DNA from: Pseudomonas frederiksbergensis
Lineage (GTDB): Bacteria; Pseudomonadota; Gammaproteobacteria; Pseudomonadales; Pseudomonadaceae
Assembly (NCBI RefSeq): GCF_035751725.1
Contig: NZ_CP142104.1
Location: forward strand, 2,232,001 to 2,296,000
Direction of reading: 5' to 3'
Length of the DNA stretch: 64,000 nt
Shown here: positions 7,853 through 16,382 of the stretch, in pieces
Layout of the letters: the number at the start of each line of letters is the position of its first letter
How positions within the stretch are numbered: the first letter of the stretch is position 1
Notes under the pieces: generated by a model
Databases searched by the model: none
What the model was told of the DNA's origin: nothing
Seen by the model: the letters and a program-made list of their open reading frames with translations, nothing else
Position numbers and translations under genes: made by a program

Positions 7853-8539
7853 TCACCGTCGGCCCTGAACCATGCGCCTGGCGGTCAGCACATGTTCCAG
7901 TTGCGGTTCGTCGACAGCCACGTGGGCGGCCATGTGTCGCGCTTGCTCCCAATCCAGATCAGGGCGCAACCATTCGAGGGCATTTTCCCCGGTGAAGGCC
8001 AGCAGCCGCTGCTGTTGATTGGCAATGTCGCCATACGTCACCAAGGCCAGTCCGTCACAACCGTTGGGCGTTTCGCTGGCCTGGGCCAGGGCGGCGAGGA
8101 AGATGGGCGACGACTGCCGCGAAGTCGTATAGCTCAGGCGCTTGGCCTGGGCGGGCGCGCTGGTGTCCGCGGCTTCTTCATACCAGCCGTCCACTGCCAC
8201 CAGGACGCGGCCGTCGCGCTTGATCCGGTCAAATACCTTGGAGCGCATTACCAGGTGCAAGGGCAGGTGCGTCAGCGGCGGCATGGTGCCCATCGACCAG
8301 ACGGGCGACCACCCCCAGCGAACCTTGATGCTCTCCAGATGCCCGCCACGGTTGCGGATGGCACTGACCTGCATGTTCGGCTTGATCACGCTTTGTCGAT
8401 CATGGAGCGCAGGAGCTGCCGCGGCGTGAAGACTGTCGGCCGACAGGCCTGGGTTGTTGTGGGCGCCGAAGGCATCCCGCTGGGCAAAGAACGCCAGGGA
8501 ATCCTTGGCAGAGACAGGCTGAACGAAACATTCACACAT
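7853..8539 (-). CDS. Divergent SOS-associated HMCES/YedK-like (SRAP) protein
   Basis: The 228-residue protein begins MCECFVQPVSA. The family start is Met-Cys, with Cys2 forming the thiazolidine crosslink to abasic sites. WGWSPVW, RVLVAVDGWYEEA (family Glu at residue 121) and LALVTYGDIAN match SRAP blocks. The usual NARxE motif is replaced by LVMRSK around residue 99, and the usual HxRMP motif by QQRLL around 176-180, so the catalytic Asn and His appear lost. ATG 8539 follows GGAG; the upstream in-frame extension is rejected. It may bind abasic DNA without canonical chemistry. Confidence 0.78.
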   Translation of the reverse strand: MCECFVQPVSAKDSLAFFAQRDAFGAHNNPGLSADSLHAAAAPALHDRQSVIKPNMQVSAIRNRGGHLESIKVRWGWSPVWSMGTMPPLTHLPLHLVMRSKVFDRIKRDGRVLVAVDGWYEEAADTSAPAQAKRLSYTTSRQSSPIFLAALAQASETPNGCDGLALVTYGDIANQQQRLLAFTGENALEWLRPDLDWEQARHMAAHVAVDEPQLEHVLTARRMVQGRR

Positions 8540-8869
8540 CGCGAAAACTCCAGGCAGATTTGGACTTTCACCCCGCCGTGAAAGCCGCGGGACCGAGTCA
8601 TCCTCGGTGGGCTGCGGCGGTGTTATGTAGCTCCGAGCCGGTACGCCAACGCTTGGTTCGAAAATCCTTGTCGTGATCGGATGAGCGGAAATCAAACGGC
8701 ATTTCATTCAGTTACGCGACCACTCATCGTCTTCGCGGAGAAGAGCCTCGTTCTCCATGCCTGTGCCTGAATACTGGTTGGCATGTGACCTCGTACAGTA
8801 TTATCCAGCCCGCAATCCGGCAGTCCCAAGCCCCGGAATGGGTTACCCAATGGAATCAGGGAGAGATGG
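8540..8869. other. 330-bp intergenic region between divergent genes
   Basis: No supported gene. It contains a perfect inverted repeat AATACTG (8770-8776) / CAGTATT (8796-8802), a possible operator for either divergent neighbour. A 65-codon open frame starting at 8785 is rejected as a shadow. Confidence 0.5.
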
Positions 8870-9388
8870 ATGTACCTCTATCAAAAATCCGGCCGTTGTA
8901 TTTTGCTGGCCGGCGCGTTGCTAATGAGCGGTTGCACTTCTTTTTTGCAGGGCAAGCAGTATGTCGTTCCCGGTCCGGATGAACCCTTTGCAACGGTTCG
9001 CCTCAAGGCTGGAAGTGGTGCGAGACTGGATGCCATGACGTTCAGTGACAATGGATGCTATGCGGGTTACACCGTCCTGCCCTCTAACGGCGGTTACATC
9101 GAATCGCGTGTCGCCGTGAATAAGGAGCTGATCCTCACTTATTGGAAGGTCGCAGGAAACAGCGCTTGTCAGATACCGTTCTCCTTCACGCCACAGAAGG
9201 GCGCCACCTATACCTTAATCGAAGATTTCTCGATCAAGCCCAAGGCAGGTATTCTTCCCATTCTTGACCGCGACGAGTATTTCTGCGGCGTAGGCGTGCT
9301 CAAGAAAGTTGGCGACCAAGAGAGCGTCGAACCCATTCAGAAGCTGCAAATCAAGACTGGGTTCGCATGCCTGAAGTTCGTTAAATAG
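8870..9388 (+). CDS. Lipoprotein, function unknown
   Basis: The 172-residue product starts with SGRCILLAGALLMSGC, a signal peptide with lipobox LMSGC, and GGGAGA precedes the ATG. The mature part is rich in beta-type sequence (ATVRLKAGSGARLDAMTF, TYTLIEDF) and has four further cysteines (DNGCYAGY, NSACQIPF, EYFCGVGV, GFACLKF), which could form two disulfides. Codon use is less GC-biased than in neighbouring core genes. Family not recognised. Confidence 0.8.
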   Translation: MYLYQKSGRCILLAGALLMSGCTSFLQGKQYVVPGPDEPFATVRLKAGSGARLDAMTFSDNGCYAGYTVLPSNGGYIESRVAVNKELILTYWKVAGNSACQIPFSFTPQKGATYTLIEDFSIKPKAGILPILDRDEYFCGVGVLKKVGDQESVEPIQKLQIKTGFACLKFVK

Positions 9389-9389
9389 G

Positions 9390-9466
9390 GGAAACGGGGA
9401 GAGCCCACGATTATGAGACAGTCCGATGACAGGTGAGCCCAAATCGTAGGTCTGTCTCCGGTTTCC
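9390..9466. repeat. Palindromic element copy 1 (MITE/REP-transposase-end-like)
   Basis: The outer arms GGAAACGGGG and CTCCGGTTTCC, and the inner CCACGATT / AAATCGTAGG, form an imperfect 25-bp inverted repeat around ATGAGACAGTCCGATGACAG. A close copy in the same orientation lies at 10445-10516. The left arm begins two bases after the lipoprotein stop codon. Confidence 0.7.
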
Positions 9467-9611
9467 GCAGAACTTTAACAAGCGTCCAGTCAAGTCATCT
9501 ACCCATCCAGCTATCAGCACGAGGATGACTGTTTGCCGCCCATGCCGTAAGGTTCGCTACCAAAATCACCACAGCCTTCCAGTGGTGGTCATACAGCAAG
9601 GAGAGCGAATA

Positions 9612-10232
9612 ATGACCACCTTCAAATCATCAATCCAAAACGTAGCTGCGGCCATCGGCCTCATCGCAGCAGTGACAGTCGGGGGATGCGTGATGATCCC
9701 TTACGACACTCCGGAATCAAAAGCCCAAATCCAGCGCGATCTGAAAATTGCACCATCGGATATTCAAGCCGTGTCGGAAACGAACTGGTGCTTGTTCCCA
9801 TATGGAAGCGAAGGCAGCTGCAGGGCCACTCAAGGCCTGGGAGTGTTGACCAGCAAAGGCCTGATCCTCAGCCTCTACAACAACCACACCTACACTGAAA
9901 CCGCACGCATCCTCCCAGAACAAGTGCAGTGCGTGAAGACAGTTGGTGGTCGCACTGGAGTCGAACCGTTCGTTGTATTTACCAAAGACCGAGCGATCAT
10001 GCTCGCCGTCATTACGCCAGGTGGACAAATGAATGTGCCTGTGAAGGTCAGTTTCTTTGATTATCTGACGAAGCCAGGGCAGCACGTCTTCACTGGAACG
10101 GATGGTGGATATGTGCGCAAGTCGGGTCGACAGCAAACCGTAGGCGGAATGGTGTCAGGCACTGCCATCCCGTGGCATACAACACTCGACGTAACCGAGG
10201 TTTTCAACCCTTGCCCGAAGGTTACAGATTAA
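9612..10232 (+). CDS. Putative lipoprotein or exported protein, function unknown
   Basis: The 206-residue product starts at ATG 9612 after AAGGAGAG. The N-terminus has a hydrophobic segment AAAIGLIAAVTVGGC that ends in a lipobox-like VGGC. The mature region contains NWCLFPYGSEGSC, VQCVKTVGG and VFNPCPK, suggesting disulfides, plus a beta-rich core (VEPFVVFTKDRAIMLAVI). Codon use is relaxed compared with core genes. It sits between two copies of a palindromic element. No function is recognised. Confidence 0.75.
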   Translation: MTTFKSSIQNVAAAIGLIAAVTVGGCVMIPYDTPESKAQIQRDLKIAPSDIQAVSETNWCLFPYGSEGSCRATQGLGVLTSKGLILSLYNNHTYTETARILPEQVQCVKTVGGRTGVEPFVVFTKDRAIMLAVITPGGQMNVPVKVSFFDYLTKPGQHVFTGTDGGYVRKSGRQQTVGGMVSGTAIPWHTTLDVTEVFNPCPKVTD

Positions 10233-10762
10233 TGAGGAGTGGTGCGTTCCCTCGCAAGCGGTGCGCGCAGGCCGAAGCCCGTAGGTGTGAAGGATGAATG
10301 CCCGAAGGGCCGAGACTCCCCGGCGGCTCGGCTCGCGACGGCCGCCCTCGAAGATGCACAGGCAGCAGGTACAAGGCTTTTAGCATCCGCTCAAGCGTCT
10401 GAAGTCCCTAGGTCGACAGCAGCGCCACCCATTGACATTAATTGGGGAACGGGGACAAATCACGATTATGAGACAGTCCGACTGTGAGCCAAAATCGTGG
10501 TCTGGCCCCGATTTCCTCCCTGTTTTTTTGGGGGCGGCGATCTTACGTCAATGCACATCTCCGTCGAGCTAAACGGCAGCGTGACGGGCTGCTGTCGGCC
10601 AATAGCGGACGGTCACAGACGAATAGCCTTTAAGTCAGACATCCTCACATTGTGTTCGAAATTTGGAAAAGTCTTTCCCTGATTCGCTCCTGTTTCCAGA
10701 AAACCCTCGAACCTAAAGTACGTCCTGCCAGCAACATCACACTTTCTTTAGGAAATCTCATT
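10233..10762. other. 530-bp spacer with repeats, no supported gene
   Basis: The first 110 bp (GCGCAGGCCGAAGCCCGTAG...) look like a dispersed GC-rich repeat rather than coding sequence. Next come the second palindromic element (10445-10516) and a fragment TGTCGGCCAATAGCGGACGG (10593-10612) related to the repeats at 15151-15195. The last 100 bp, with AT-rich stretches, probably hold the DUF2790 promoter. Short open frames here lack ribosome binding sites. Confidence 0.5.
10445..10516. repeat. Palindromic element copy 2
   Basis: GGGAACGGGGACAAATCACG on the left pairs imperfectly with AATCGTGGTCTGGCCCCG on the right, with a central ACAGT-CCG-ACTGT hairpin. It shares the core ACGATTATGAGACAGTCCGA with the copy at 9390-9466, in the same orientation. 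Confidence 0.7.
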
Positions 10763-11014
10763 ATGAAAACGGCAATGATCATCGTCGCACTCTTGGGCTT
10801 CAGCTCTGTGGTAGCGGCACAGGACGGCGCTGCAAATACTCAACCTGTAGAGCAATACGGTTATGGCACCCACCTTGATGTCGCCAAGGTCATCTCTGAA
10901 GACCCGGTGCCAGATGTTTGCGCTGTAGTGCCGACGTACATGACCTACCAGGATTCACAAGGAAAACAGCACGTACTGGCCTATGACGTCATGGGCCGTT
11001 GCAGCCAGGGCTAA
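10763..11014 (+). CDS. DUF2790 family small exported protein
   Basis: The 83-residue protein starts MKTAMIIVALLGFSSVVAAQ, a Sec signal peptide cleaved after VVAAQ or nearby. The mature part carries YGYGTHLDVAKVISEDPVPD, the Pseudomonas DUF2790 core, then VPTYMTYQDSQGKQHVLAYD and a final GRCS. The two cysteines probably form a disulfide. The family is periplasmic and of unknown function; some members are metal- or stress-induced (general knowledge, not shown here). The gene is monocistronic with a strong terminator. Confidence 0.88.
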   Translation: MKTAMIIVALLGFSSVVAAQDGAANTQPVEQYGYGTHLDVAKVISEDPVPDVCAVVPTYMTYQDSQGKQHVLAYDVMGRCSQG

Positions 11015-11033
11015 GTCAGATGTTCGCCCATCA

Positions 11034-11077
11034 TTGCGCCTCGGAGAGTGGTCTCATCGAGGCGCAAATACTTTTTT
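11034..11077 (+). terminator. Rho-independent terminator of the DUF2790 gene
   Basis: TTGCGCCTCG (11034-11043) and CGAGGCGCAA (11058-11067) form a perfect 10-bp stem, followed by ATACTTTTTT. Confidence 0.85.
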
Positions 11078-11090
11078 GCCACGCATTGTT

Positions 11091-12017
11091 TCAATCGATT
11101 AGTGCTTGGGCCGTGGCTGCCAGCTGACTGCCAACCCGATCTTTCAGCGTTTCAATAAACCGGGTAATTTTTGCATCGACAAACTGCCGAGAGGTATAGA
11201 CGGCGTACACGTTGCGCTCATAGGTATGGTAGTCAGGCAAAACCTGCACTAGCTTGCCGGAACGCAAATCGTCGATGGCCGTGAACCCGGCCAGCAAGCC
11301 AATCCCCGCGCCCTCTCGAATGGCAAGCGCCATCGCATCCATATCGTTGACGCTGAAACTTGGACCTGTCGGGACAAATGTCGCGTCCCCCGCTTTGCTC
11401 TTTAGCTGCCACTCATCCCGCACATAGTCCACGGTACCCAACAAAAGACACTGGTGATCGCGCAGATCTTCAGGCGTCTCCGGGGCCGCGTGCCGGGCCA
11501 GGTAGTCTGGCGACGCCACCAGCACACAATGGCTGACACCGATCTTTTGGCTGACATACGCCGAATCGGGGAGCGCGCGGGCGATCAGAATCGAGACATC
11601 CAGTTGGTCTTCCAAAAGGTTAGGCATGCGTTGCGAGAGCAATAAATCCACGGTCACTTCCGGGAATTGCTGGCGGTATTCCAGCACGGCCCCGGTGACC
11701 AGATGCCGGGCTAGTCCGGGAACGCAATGCACCCTCAGTGTTCCTCGAGGTTCCAGCGCGGCATTGCTGGCTTCGGCTTCGGCACTCTCCAGATCAGCCA
11801 GAATTTTCGTGCAGCGCTCATAGAACCGTCGCCCCGCATCGGTGACCGACAGGCGTCGGGTCGAGCGTTGCAACAGGCGCGCATCGAGCACGTTTTCCAG
11901 CGCAGAGACAGCACGCGAGACGTTACCGACCGTGGAATTCAGATGATTGGCCACGGCCGTGAAACTGCCCATTTCGACAACCTTTATGTACACCGACATG
12001 TTCGAAAGCTTATCCAT
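11091..12017 (-). CDS. LysR-family transcriptional regulator
   Basis: The 308-residue protein starts MDKLSNMSVYIKVVEMGSFT. Its N-terminal winged HTH continues AVANHLNSTVGNVSRAVSAL and LLQRSTRRLSVTDAG; the C-terminal part is the periplasmic-binding-like effector domain. ATG 12017 follows GGAAGG, and the frame extension to 12062 is rejected. It is divergent from the aldehyde dehydrogenase operon at 12239, the usual LysR arrangement, so it probably controls that operon in response to a substrate. Confidence 0.92.
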   Translation of the reverse strand: MDKLSNMSVYIKVVEMGSFTAVANHLNSTVGNVSRAVSALENVLDARLLQRSTRRLSVTDAGRRFYERCTKILADLESAEAEASNAALEPRGTLRVHCVPGLARHLVTGAVLEYRQQFPEVTVDLLLSQRMPNLLEDQLDVSILIARALPDSAYVSQKIGVSHCVLVASPDYLARHAAPETPEDLRDHQCLLLGTVDYVRDEWQLKSKAGDATFVPTGPSFSVNDMDAMALAIREGAGIGLLAGFTAIDDLRSGKLVQVLPDYHTYERNVYAVYTSRQFVDAKITRFIETLKDRVGSQLAATAQALID

Positions 12018-12238
12018 CGCGACCTTCCTGTAGATCTGACGCTCACCCGTGATAACGCGCATTTTTACCGGATCCTACACGTTCGGCTCGCCACTCGATA
12101 TTACCTCTGGCGACAACAATGATTCCCTCTGGCCCGTCTAAATCAATGGGCCCTCCTTCCATAGACTTGGTTGCACAGGCCGCCTGAACAGGCGCCGGGT
12201 TTCATACGAATCTCTGATAACCAACTGAAGGGCACATC
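12018..12238. promoter_or_regulatory. Divergent promoter region with LysR-type operator candidate
   Basis: Within the 221 bp between the LysR and aldehyde dehydrogenase genes, GGCCC (12131-12135) and GGGCC (12148-12152) form a short dyad around an AT-rich centre. It is a candidate regulator site, weakly supported. Confidence 0.3.
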
Positions 12239-13675
12239 ATGAAAACCTCCTACGACCCGCTTTATCTTTTCATCGGTGGTGAATGGAAAAGTGCCGAAGG
12301 GCGCGATACTGCCGCCGTCGTCAACCCGGCAACCGGCCGGGAAATCGGGCGCGTCCCACTCGCCACCGCAGGCGACCTTGATCACGCCTTGGAAGTGACT
12401 CGCCTGAGCTTCGAGCAATGGCGCCAGACCGTGCCTGACAAACGCGCCAAGATCCTCAAGCGTGCCGCCGACCTGATCCTCGAACGCGCACCGCAGATCG
12501 CCGCGCAGATGACCCTGGAGGAAGGCAAGCCGCTGAATGAAAGCCTGGATGAAGTGACCCGCGCGGCGGATTATTTCGAATGGTTTGCCGAAAGCGCCCG
12601 GCGTATCGATGGCCGTGTGGTCCCGGCCAACCGTCCAGGCGTGTTGCAACTGGTCAAACGCCAGGCCATCGGCCCAGTGGCCGCATTTACACCGTGGAAT
12701 TTCCCGGCCATCACCCCGGCACGCAAGCTCTCGGCAGCGCTGGCCGCCGGTTGCAGCGTCATTCTCAAACCCGGTGAAGAAAGCCCCTCCACAGCGCTGG
12801 CCCTGGCGCGTGCACTCGACGATGCTGGATTGCCCAAGGGTGTGCTGCAAGTGGTCTTCGGCGTGCCGGATCAAGTGTCCAGCCATCTGATCGCCTCGCC
12901 GATCATTCGCAAAGTGACCTTCACCGGTTCAGTGCCGATCGGGCGCCTGCTGTCTGCACGCGCTGCCGAAGGCGTGAAGCCCATCACCCTTGAACTCGGT
13001 GGGCACGGACCGGTGCTGGTCTTCGAAGATGCCGACATTGAAAAAGCCGCTATCGAAGGCGTCGCGAACCGCTTTCGCGGCACCGGGCAGGTGTGCATTT
13101 CATCCACTCGGTTTTTGATCCAGCGTGGCGCCTATCAAGCCTTCGTCGATCACTTTGTCGCGGCGACCCAAGCCCTGAGAATCGGTGACGGCCTGCATCC
13201 GAATACTCAGGTCGGACCTTTGGCCAACCCAAGGCAATTGGCAAAAATGGAAGAACTGGTCGCCGATGCCGTCGAGAAAGGTGCACGGGTATTGGTCGGT
13301 GGCGAAGCCTTGTCAGGCGAGGGCTACTTCTTCCAACCCACGGTTCTGGCAGATGTACCGATAAGCGCCCGCGTCATGCACGAAGAGCCTTTTGGCCCCA
13401 TCGCCGTACTGATGCCGTTCGATGAACTGGCCGATGGGCTGCAAGAAGCCAACCGCCTGCCCTACGGGCTCTCGGCCTACGCGTTTACCTCCAGCGCGCG
13501 CACGGCCATTGATGTCGCCGACGGATTGGAGGCCGGAATGATCGGCATCAACCAATACCGCATCGTCGCGACCGAACTCCCGTTCGGCGGCATGAAAGAA
13601 AGCGGTCACGGCTCCGAAGGCGGCATTGAAGGCATCGAACACTATCTCACCCACAAATTCATCAGCCAGGTTTAA
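12239..13675 (+). CDS. NAD(P)-dependent aldehyde dehydrogenase (succinate-semialdehyde dehydrogenase-like)
   Basis: The 478-residue protein has the full ALDH set: FTPWNFPAITPARKLSAALA (Asn of the oxyanion hole), VILKPGEESP (cofactor Lys and Glu), FTGSVPIGRLL (nucleotide loop), ELGGHGPVLVFEDADI (general-base Glu) and GQVCISSTRF (catalytic Cys). EEPFGPIAVLMPF is also family-typical. It resembles the GabD/benzaldehyde-type group, but the substrate is not determinable. It is first in a three-gene operon with a CMD protein and a quinone reductase, which suggests catabolism or detoxification of an aromatic or ketone-derived aldehyde. Confidence 0.93.
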   Translation: MKTSYDPLYLFIGGEWKSAEGRDTAAVVNPATGREIGRVPLATAGDLDHALEVTRLSFEQWRQTVPDKRAKILKRAADLILERAPQIAAQMTLEEGKPLNESLDEVTRAADYFEWFAESARRIDGRVVPANRPGVLQLVKRQAIGPVAAFTPWNFPAITPARKLSAALAAGCSVILKPGEESPSTALALARALDDAGLPKGVLQVVFGVPDQVSSHLIASPIIRKVTFTGSVPIGRLLSARAAEGVKPITLELGGHGPVLVFEDADIEKAAIEGVANRFRGTGQVCISSTRFLIQRGAYQAFVDHFVAATQALRIGDGLHPNTQVGPLANPRQLAKMEELVADAVEKGARVLVGGEALSGEGYFFQPTVLADVPISARVMHEEPFGPIAVLMPFDELADGLQEANRLPYGLSAYAFTSSARTAIDVADGLEAGMIGINQYRIVATELPFGGMKESGHGSEGGIEGIEHYLTHKFISQV

Positions 13676-13686
13676 GGAACTCGCCC

Positions 13687-14019
13687 ATGTCCAAGCTCAA
13701 CTTCAGCAGTCCTCGCGAAGCCGCGCGCGCGTTCACGCCAAAGCTGTCGCAATTCGTCGACTCGACGCTTTATCCGCAGATATGGAGTGACCCGGCGCTG
13801 TCCCCGCGCGACCGTAGCCTGATCACCGTGGCAGCATTAATTGCCGCTGGGCACTCGGAAGAGTTGCCAGCCCACTTACGCCGTGCGGCTGGCAACGGTG
13901 TGACCCAAGACGAACTGGGGGCAGCCATCACGCACCTGGCGTTCTACGTGGGCTTCCCTGGCGCCATCACTGCGTCTGCTATTGCCAACGCCACGTTCAG
14001 CGAAACGGAGATCAACTGA
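13687..14019 (+). CDS. Carboxymuconolactone decarboxylase (CMD) family protein
   Basis: The 110-residue single-domain protein has the CMD core: DPALSPRDRSLITVAALIAAG, then HSEELPAHLRRAAGNGVTQDE and ITHLAFYVGFPGAITA. The Glu and His of EELPAH correspond to the proton-relay residues of gamma-carboxymuconolactone decarboxylase. The AhpD CxxC is absent, so a peroxidase role is unlikely. It lies 11 bp after the aldehyde dehydrogenase and directly abuts the quinone reductase start. Confidence 0.9.
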   Translation: MSKLNFSSPREAARAFTPKLSQFVDSTLYPQIWSDPALSPRDRSLITVAALIAAGHSEELPAHLRRAAGNGVTQDELGAAITHLAFYVGFPGAITASAIANATFSETEIN

Positions 14020-15021
14020 ATGAAAGCCATCAACATCAGAGAATTCGGTTCGCCAGACGTCCTTGAACTCGTCGAAGTCGCCAATCCTGAAGTCCGTCCT
14101 CACGACCTGCTGGTACGTGTCTATGCCGCCGGGGTGAACCGTGCGGATCTGACTCACCGGACCGGAGGGTACGGCCATCCGAATTTCGGTGACTCGCTGA
14201 TCATCGGACTGGAAATTGCCGGCGAAGTGATCGGCAAAGGTAAAGCGGTGACGGGGTTCGAGGTCGGAGATCGAGTCATGGGCGTGGTCGGCGGCGGTGC
14301 CTACGCCGAGTTGGCACGCATCGATTACCGCATGGCGATGCACATCCCCGCGCAGCTTGACTATGTACACGCAGCAGCCATTCCCGAGGTCTTCGTCACG
14401 GCGCATGAAGCAATGATGCACCTGGCTCAACTCAAGGCTGGCGATTCGGTGCTGATTCACGCGGCCGCCGGCGGCGTCGGATCAGCCGCGGTGCAGTTGG
14501 CTTACGCCACCGGCGCCACGGTGTATGCGACGACCGAAGGCAGCAAGTTGGCGCGTGTCGAGCATTTGGGCGCTGACGTGGCGATCGATTATAAGACGCA
14601 GGACTTCGCTGAAGTGATCGCTGACAAAACCCAGGGTCGCGGCGTCGATGTGATCATCGACTTTATCGGTGAGCCCTACTTCGCCCGCAACGTCGCGTCC
14701 CTTGCACGCGGCGGCCGCCTCATTCAGGTGGGGATTCTCGGCGGTGGCGGCAACGTTACGGTGGCGCTGGAGGACATTCTTTATCGCCATTTGCAAATCA
14801 TCGGTACGGTCATGAAGTCGCGCACGCAACCGGAGAAACACGCCATGATCAAGCGCTTCCGCGAGCACTGGCTTGATCGCTTCGAGGGTGCCGGAAGCCT
14901 TGAGCCGGTTGTTGATAGCACCTTTGCGCTAGCACGGGCTGCCGATGCGCATCGCCGGATGGAGTCTTCCGAAAACGTCGGGAAAATCATTTTGACGATG
15001 CAGCTTGAAGACTTGCTTTAA
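14020..15021 (+). CDS. Zinc-independent MDR quinone oxidoreductase
   Basis: The 333-residue medium-chain dehydrogenase/reductase has AAGVNRADLTHRTGGYG near the N-terminus and the Rossmann motif IHAAAGGVGSAAVQLAYATG. No structural-zinc cysteine cluster is seen, as in the QOR/zeta-crystallin group that reduces quinones with NADPH. ATG 14020 immediately follows the CMD stop (TGAATG), so the two are coupled. It completes the LysR-controlled operon. Confidence 0.9.
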   Translation: MKAINIREFGSPDVLELVEVANPEVRPHDLLVRVYAAGVNRADLTHRTGGYGHPNFGDSLIIGLEIAGEVIGKGKAVTGFEVGDRVMGVVGGGAYAELARIDYRMAMHIPAQLDYVHAAAIPEVFVTAHEAMMHLAQLKAGDSVLIHAAAGGVGSAAVQLAYATGATVYATTEGSKLARVEHLGADVAIDYKTQDFAEVIADKTQGRGVDVIIDFIGEPYFARNVASLARGGRLIQVGILGGGGNVTVALEDILYRHLQIIGTVMKSRTQPEKHAMIKRFREHWLDRFEGAGSLEPVVDSTFALARAADAHRRMESSENVGKIILTMQLEDLL

Positions 15022-15047
15022 GTCTGGCCACATTGGGGATAGAGCTG

Positions 15048-15074
15048 AAAAAAGGTGCCCTTAGTGGGTACCTT
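15048..15074 (-). terminator. Possible terminator of the minus-strand quinone reductase
   Basis: AAGGTGCCC and GGGTACCTT form a 9-bp stem with one G-T pair. On the minus strand it is followed by six T residues. It lies about 180 bp downstream of the 15253-16242 gene and could also end the plus-strand operon. Confidence 0.5.
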
Positions 15075-15150
15075 CAACGGGTTGGGGACCACCTCTGAGC
15101 AGTGCGTTCTAAATCGGCTGATCGCGACAACCGGGCCAATCGTGACAGGC

Positions 15151-15195
15151 AGCTATTGGCCGAAAGCGGTCGGCAGCAATCGGCCAGAAGCGGTC
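15151..15195. repeat. Tandem pair of GGCCgaaAGCGGTC-type repeats
   Basis: CTATTGGCCGAAAGCGGTC and CAATCGGCCAGAAGCGGTC lie 23 bp apart as near-identical direct copies. A related fragment occurs at 10593. Such short repeats are common in Pseudomonas spacers; their function is unknown. Confidence 0.55.
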
Positions 15196-15252
15196 ATCTG
15201 GATCGGGTGGAATCGGGGCCGAGGATTACGCTCTCAGCCCCATAAATGCCGG

Positions 15253-16242
15253 TCAGACAGTTACCACGATTTTGCCGATTTGTTGATTGGCTTCAAGGAA
15301 ACGGTGGGCATTCTGGATGTCGCTAAGCGCGAATGTCTTGGCGATGATCGGGCGCAACGCACCAGACTTCAGCCCTTGCAGAATAAATGCCTTCGCTTTT
15401 TCCAAGGCTTCTAGGTCGGCCACAATCTCTGCATAGAGATAGCCCTTCAAGGTCAAGCTTTTGCCCAGCACTGTAAACAGTGGGAATGGCGTCGGCTCAG
15501 GGCTAAGTGCGCCGTATTCCAGCAAGATTCCGCCTCGCGCCATGCTCTGCGTGAGGGGGGCAAAGGACGGCCCGCCTACAGGATCGAACACAACACGGGC
15601 GCCTTGACCGGCAGTTATCGCCATAACACGCTCGACGATGTCCTCTTCATCGCTGACGATGACGTGCGCAGCGCCAGCATCAAGTAGGGCTTGCTTTTTC
15701 GCGCTGGTTCGAGTGATCGCAATCGATATGGCTCCGACCATACGAGCAAGTTGGAAGGCGGCCAGGCCAACACTGCTTGATGCAGCGGTGATGATGACAA
15801 AGTCGTCCTGCCGCAGCTTCGCTTGTTCGATCAATGCCCCCCAAGCAGTGACGTATTGCATCCAAGACGCAGCAGCCTCTTCAAAGGACAAGTTCTCAGG
15901 ACTCTTTACCACCAGGTGAGCCGGTACATTGGCCAGCTCGCCGTAGGTGCCCCATCGAGCGATATCCAAAGGCGGGATCACAGCGACTTTGTCACCAATC
16001 TTGATCTCCGTTACGTCGCTACCAACTGAAACCACGATGCCAGCGGCCTCATAGCCTAAGCGGCTAGGGAACTCGGCCTCCTGTAGATAGGCGTGATTGC
16101 GAAACATCACTTCGGCCCGGTTCAAGCCAATAGCTTTAACACCAATCTGCACCTCGTTTGGTGCCGGTGCCGAAACTTCCAGATTTTCCAGCTTCAGAAC
16201 GCTGGCATCCCCGTATTCGTGGATTCTGACAATGCGTGCCAT
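15253..16242 (-). CDS. MDR-family NAD(P)-dependent alcohol dehydrogenase/quinone reductase
   Basis: The 329-residue protein has GLNRAEVMFRNHAYL, GYEAAGIVVSVGSDV and the cofactor motif IITAASSSVGLAAFQLARMVG; the variant AASSSVG replaces the usual GGVG loop. No zinc-binding Cys is visible. The start is ATG 16242, with GAGG eight bases upstream. It is divergent from a LysR gene 140 bp away that probably regulates it. It is only distantly similar to the 14020-15021 enzyme. Confidence 0.9.
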   Translation of the reverse strand: MARIVRIHEYGDASVLKLENLEVSAPAPNEVQIGVKAIGLNRAEVMFRNHAYLQEAEFPSRLGYEAAGIVVSVGSDVTEIKIGDKVAVIPPLDIARWGTYGELANVPAHLVVKSPENLSFEEAAASWMQYVTAWGALIEQAKLRQDDFVIITAASSSVGLAAFQLARMVGAISIAITRTSAKKQALLDAGAAHVIVSDEEDIVERVMAITAGQGARVVFDPVGGPSFAPLTQSMARGGILLEYGALSPEPTPFPLFTVLGKSLTLKGYLYAEIVADLEALEKAKAFILQGLKSGALRPIIAKTFALSDIQNAHRFLEANQQIGKIVVTV

Positions 16243-16382
16243 CTTGGATACCTCGTTTATTAATGGGCCTCGATGTAAACCCGGAATGTCTCCGGCCACT
16301 CGAAGGGTGACGAGAATTTAGCCATTGGTAGGGAGGGGATAAAGGCCTACGATGGCTCATGACTAAAAACAAGGTGTTTATA

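Noticed and set aside
8770..8802. LexA box for the YedK-like gene
   Set aside because: The inverted repeat AATACTG/CAGTATT is real, but its spacing (19 bases) does not fit a LexA CTG-N10-CAG site.
10239..10487. 82-codon open frame downstream of a lipoprotein gene
   Set aside because: It runs through a GC-rich repeat and a palindromic element and lacks a ribosome binding site.
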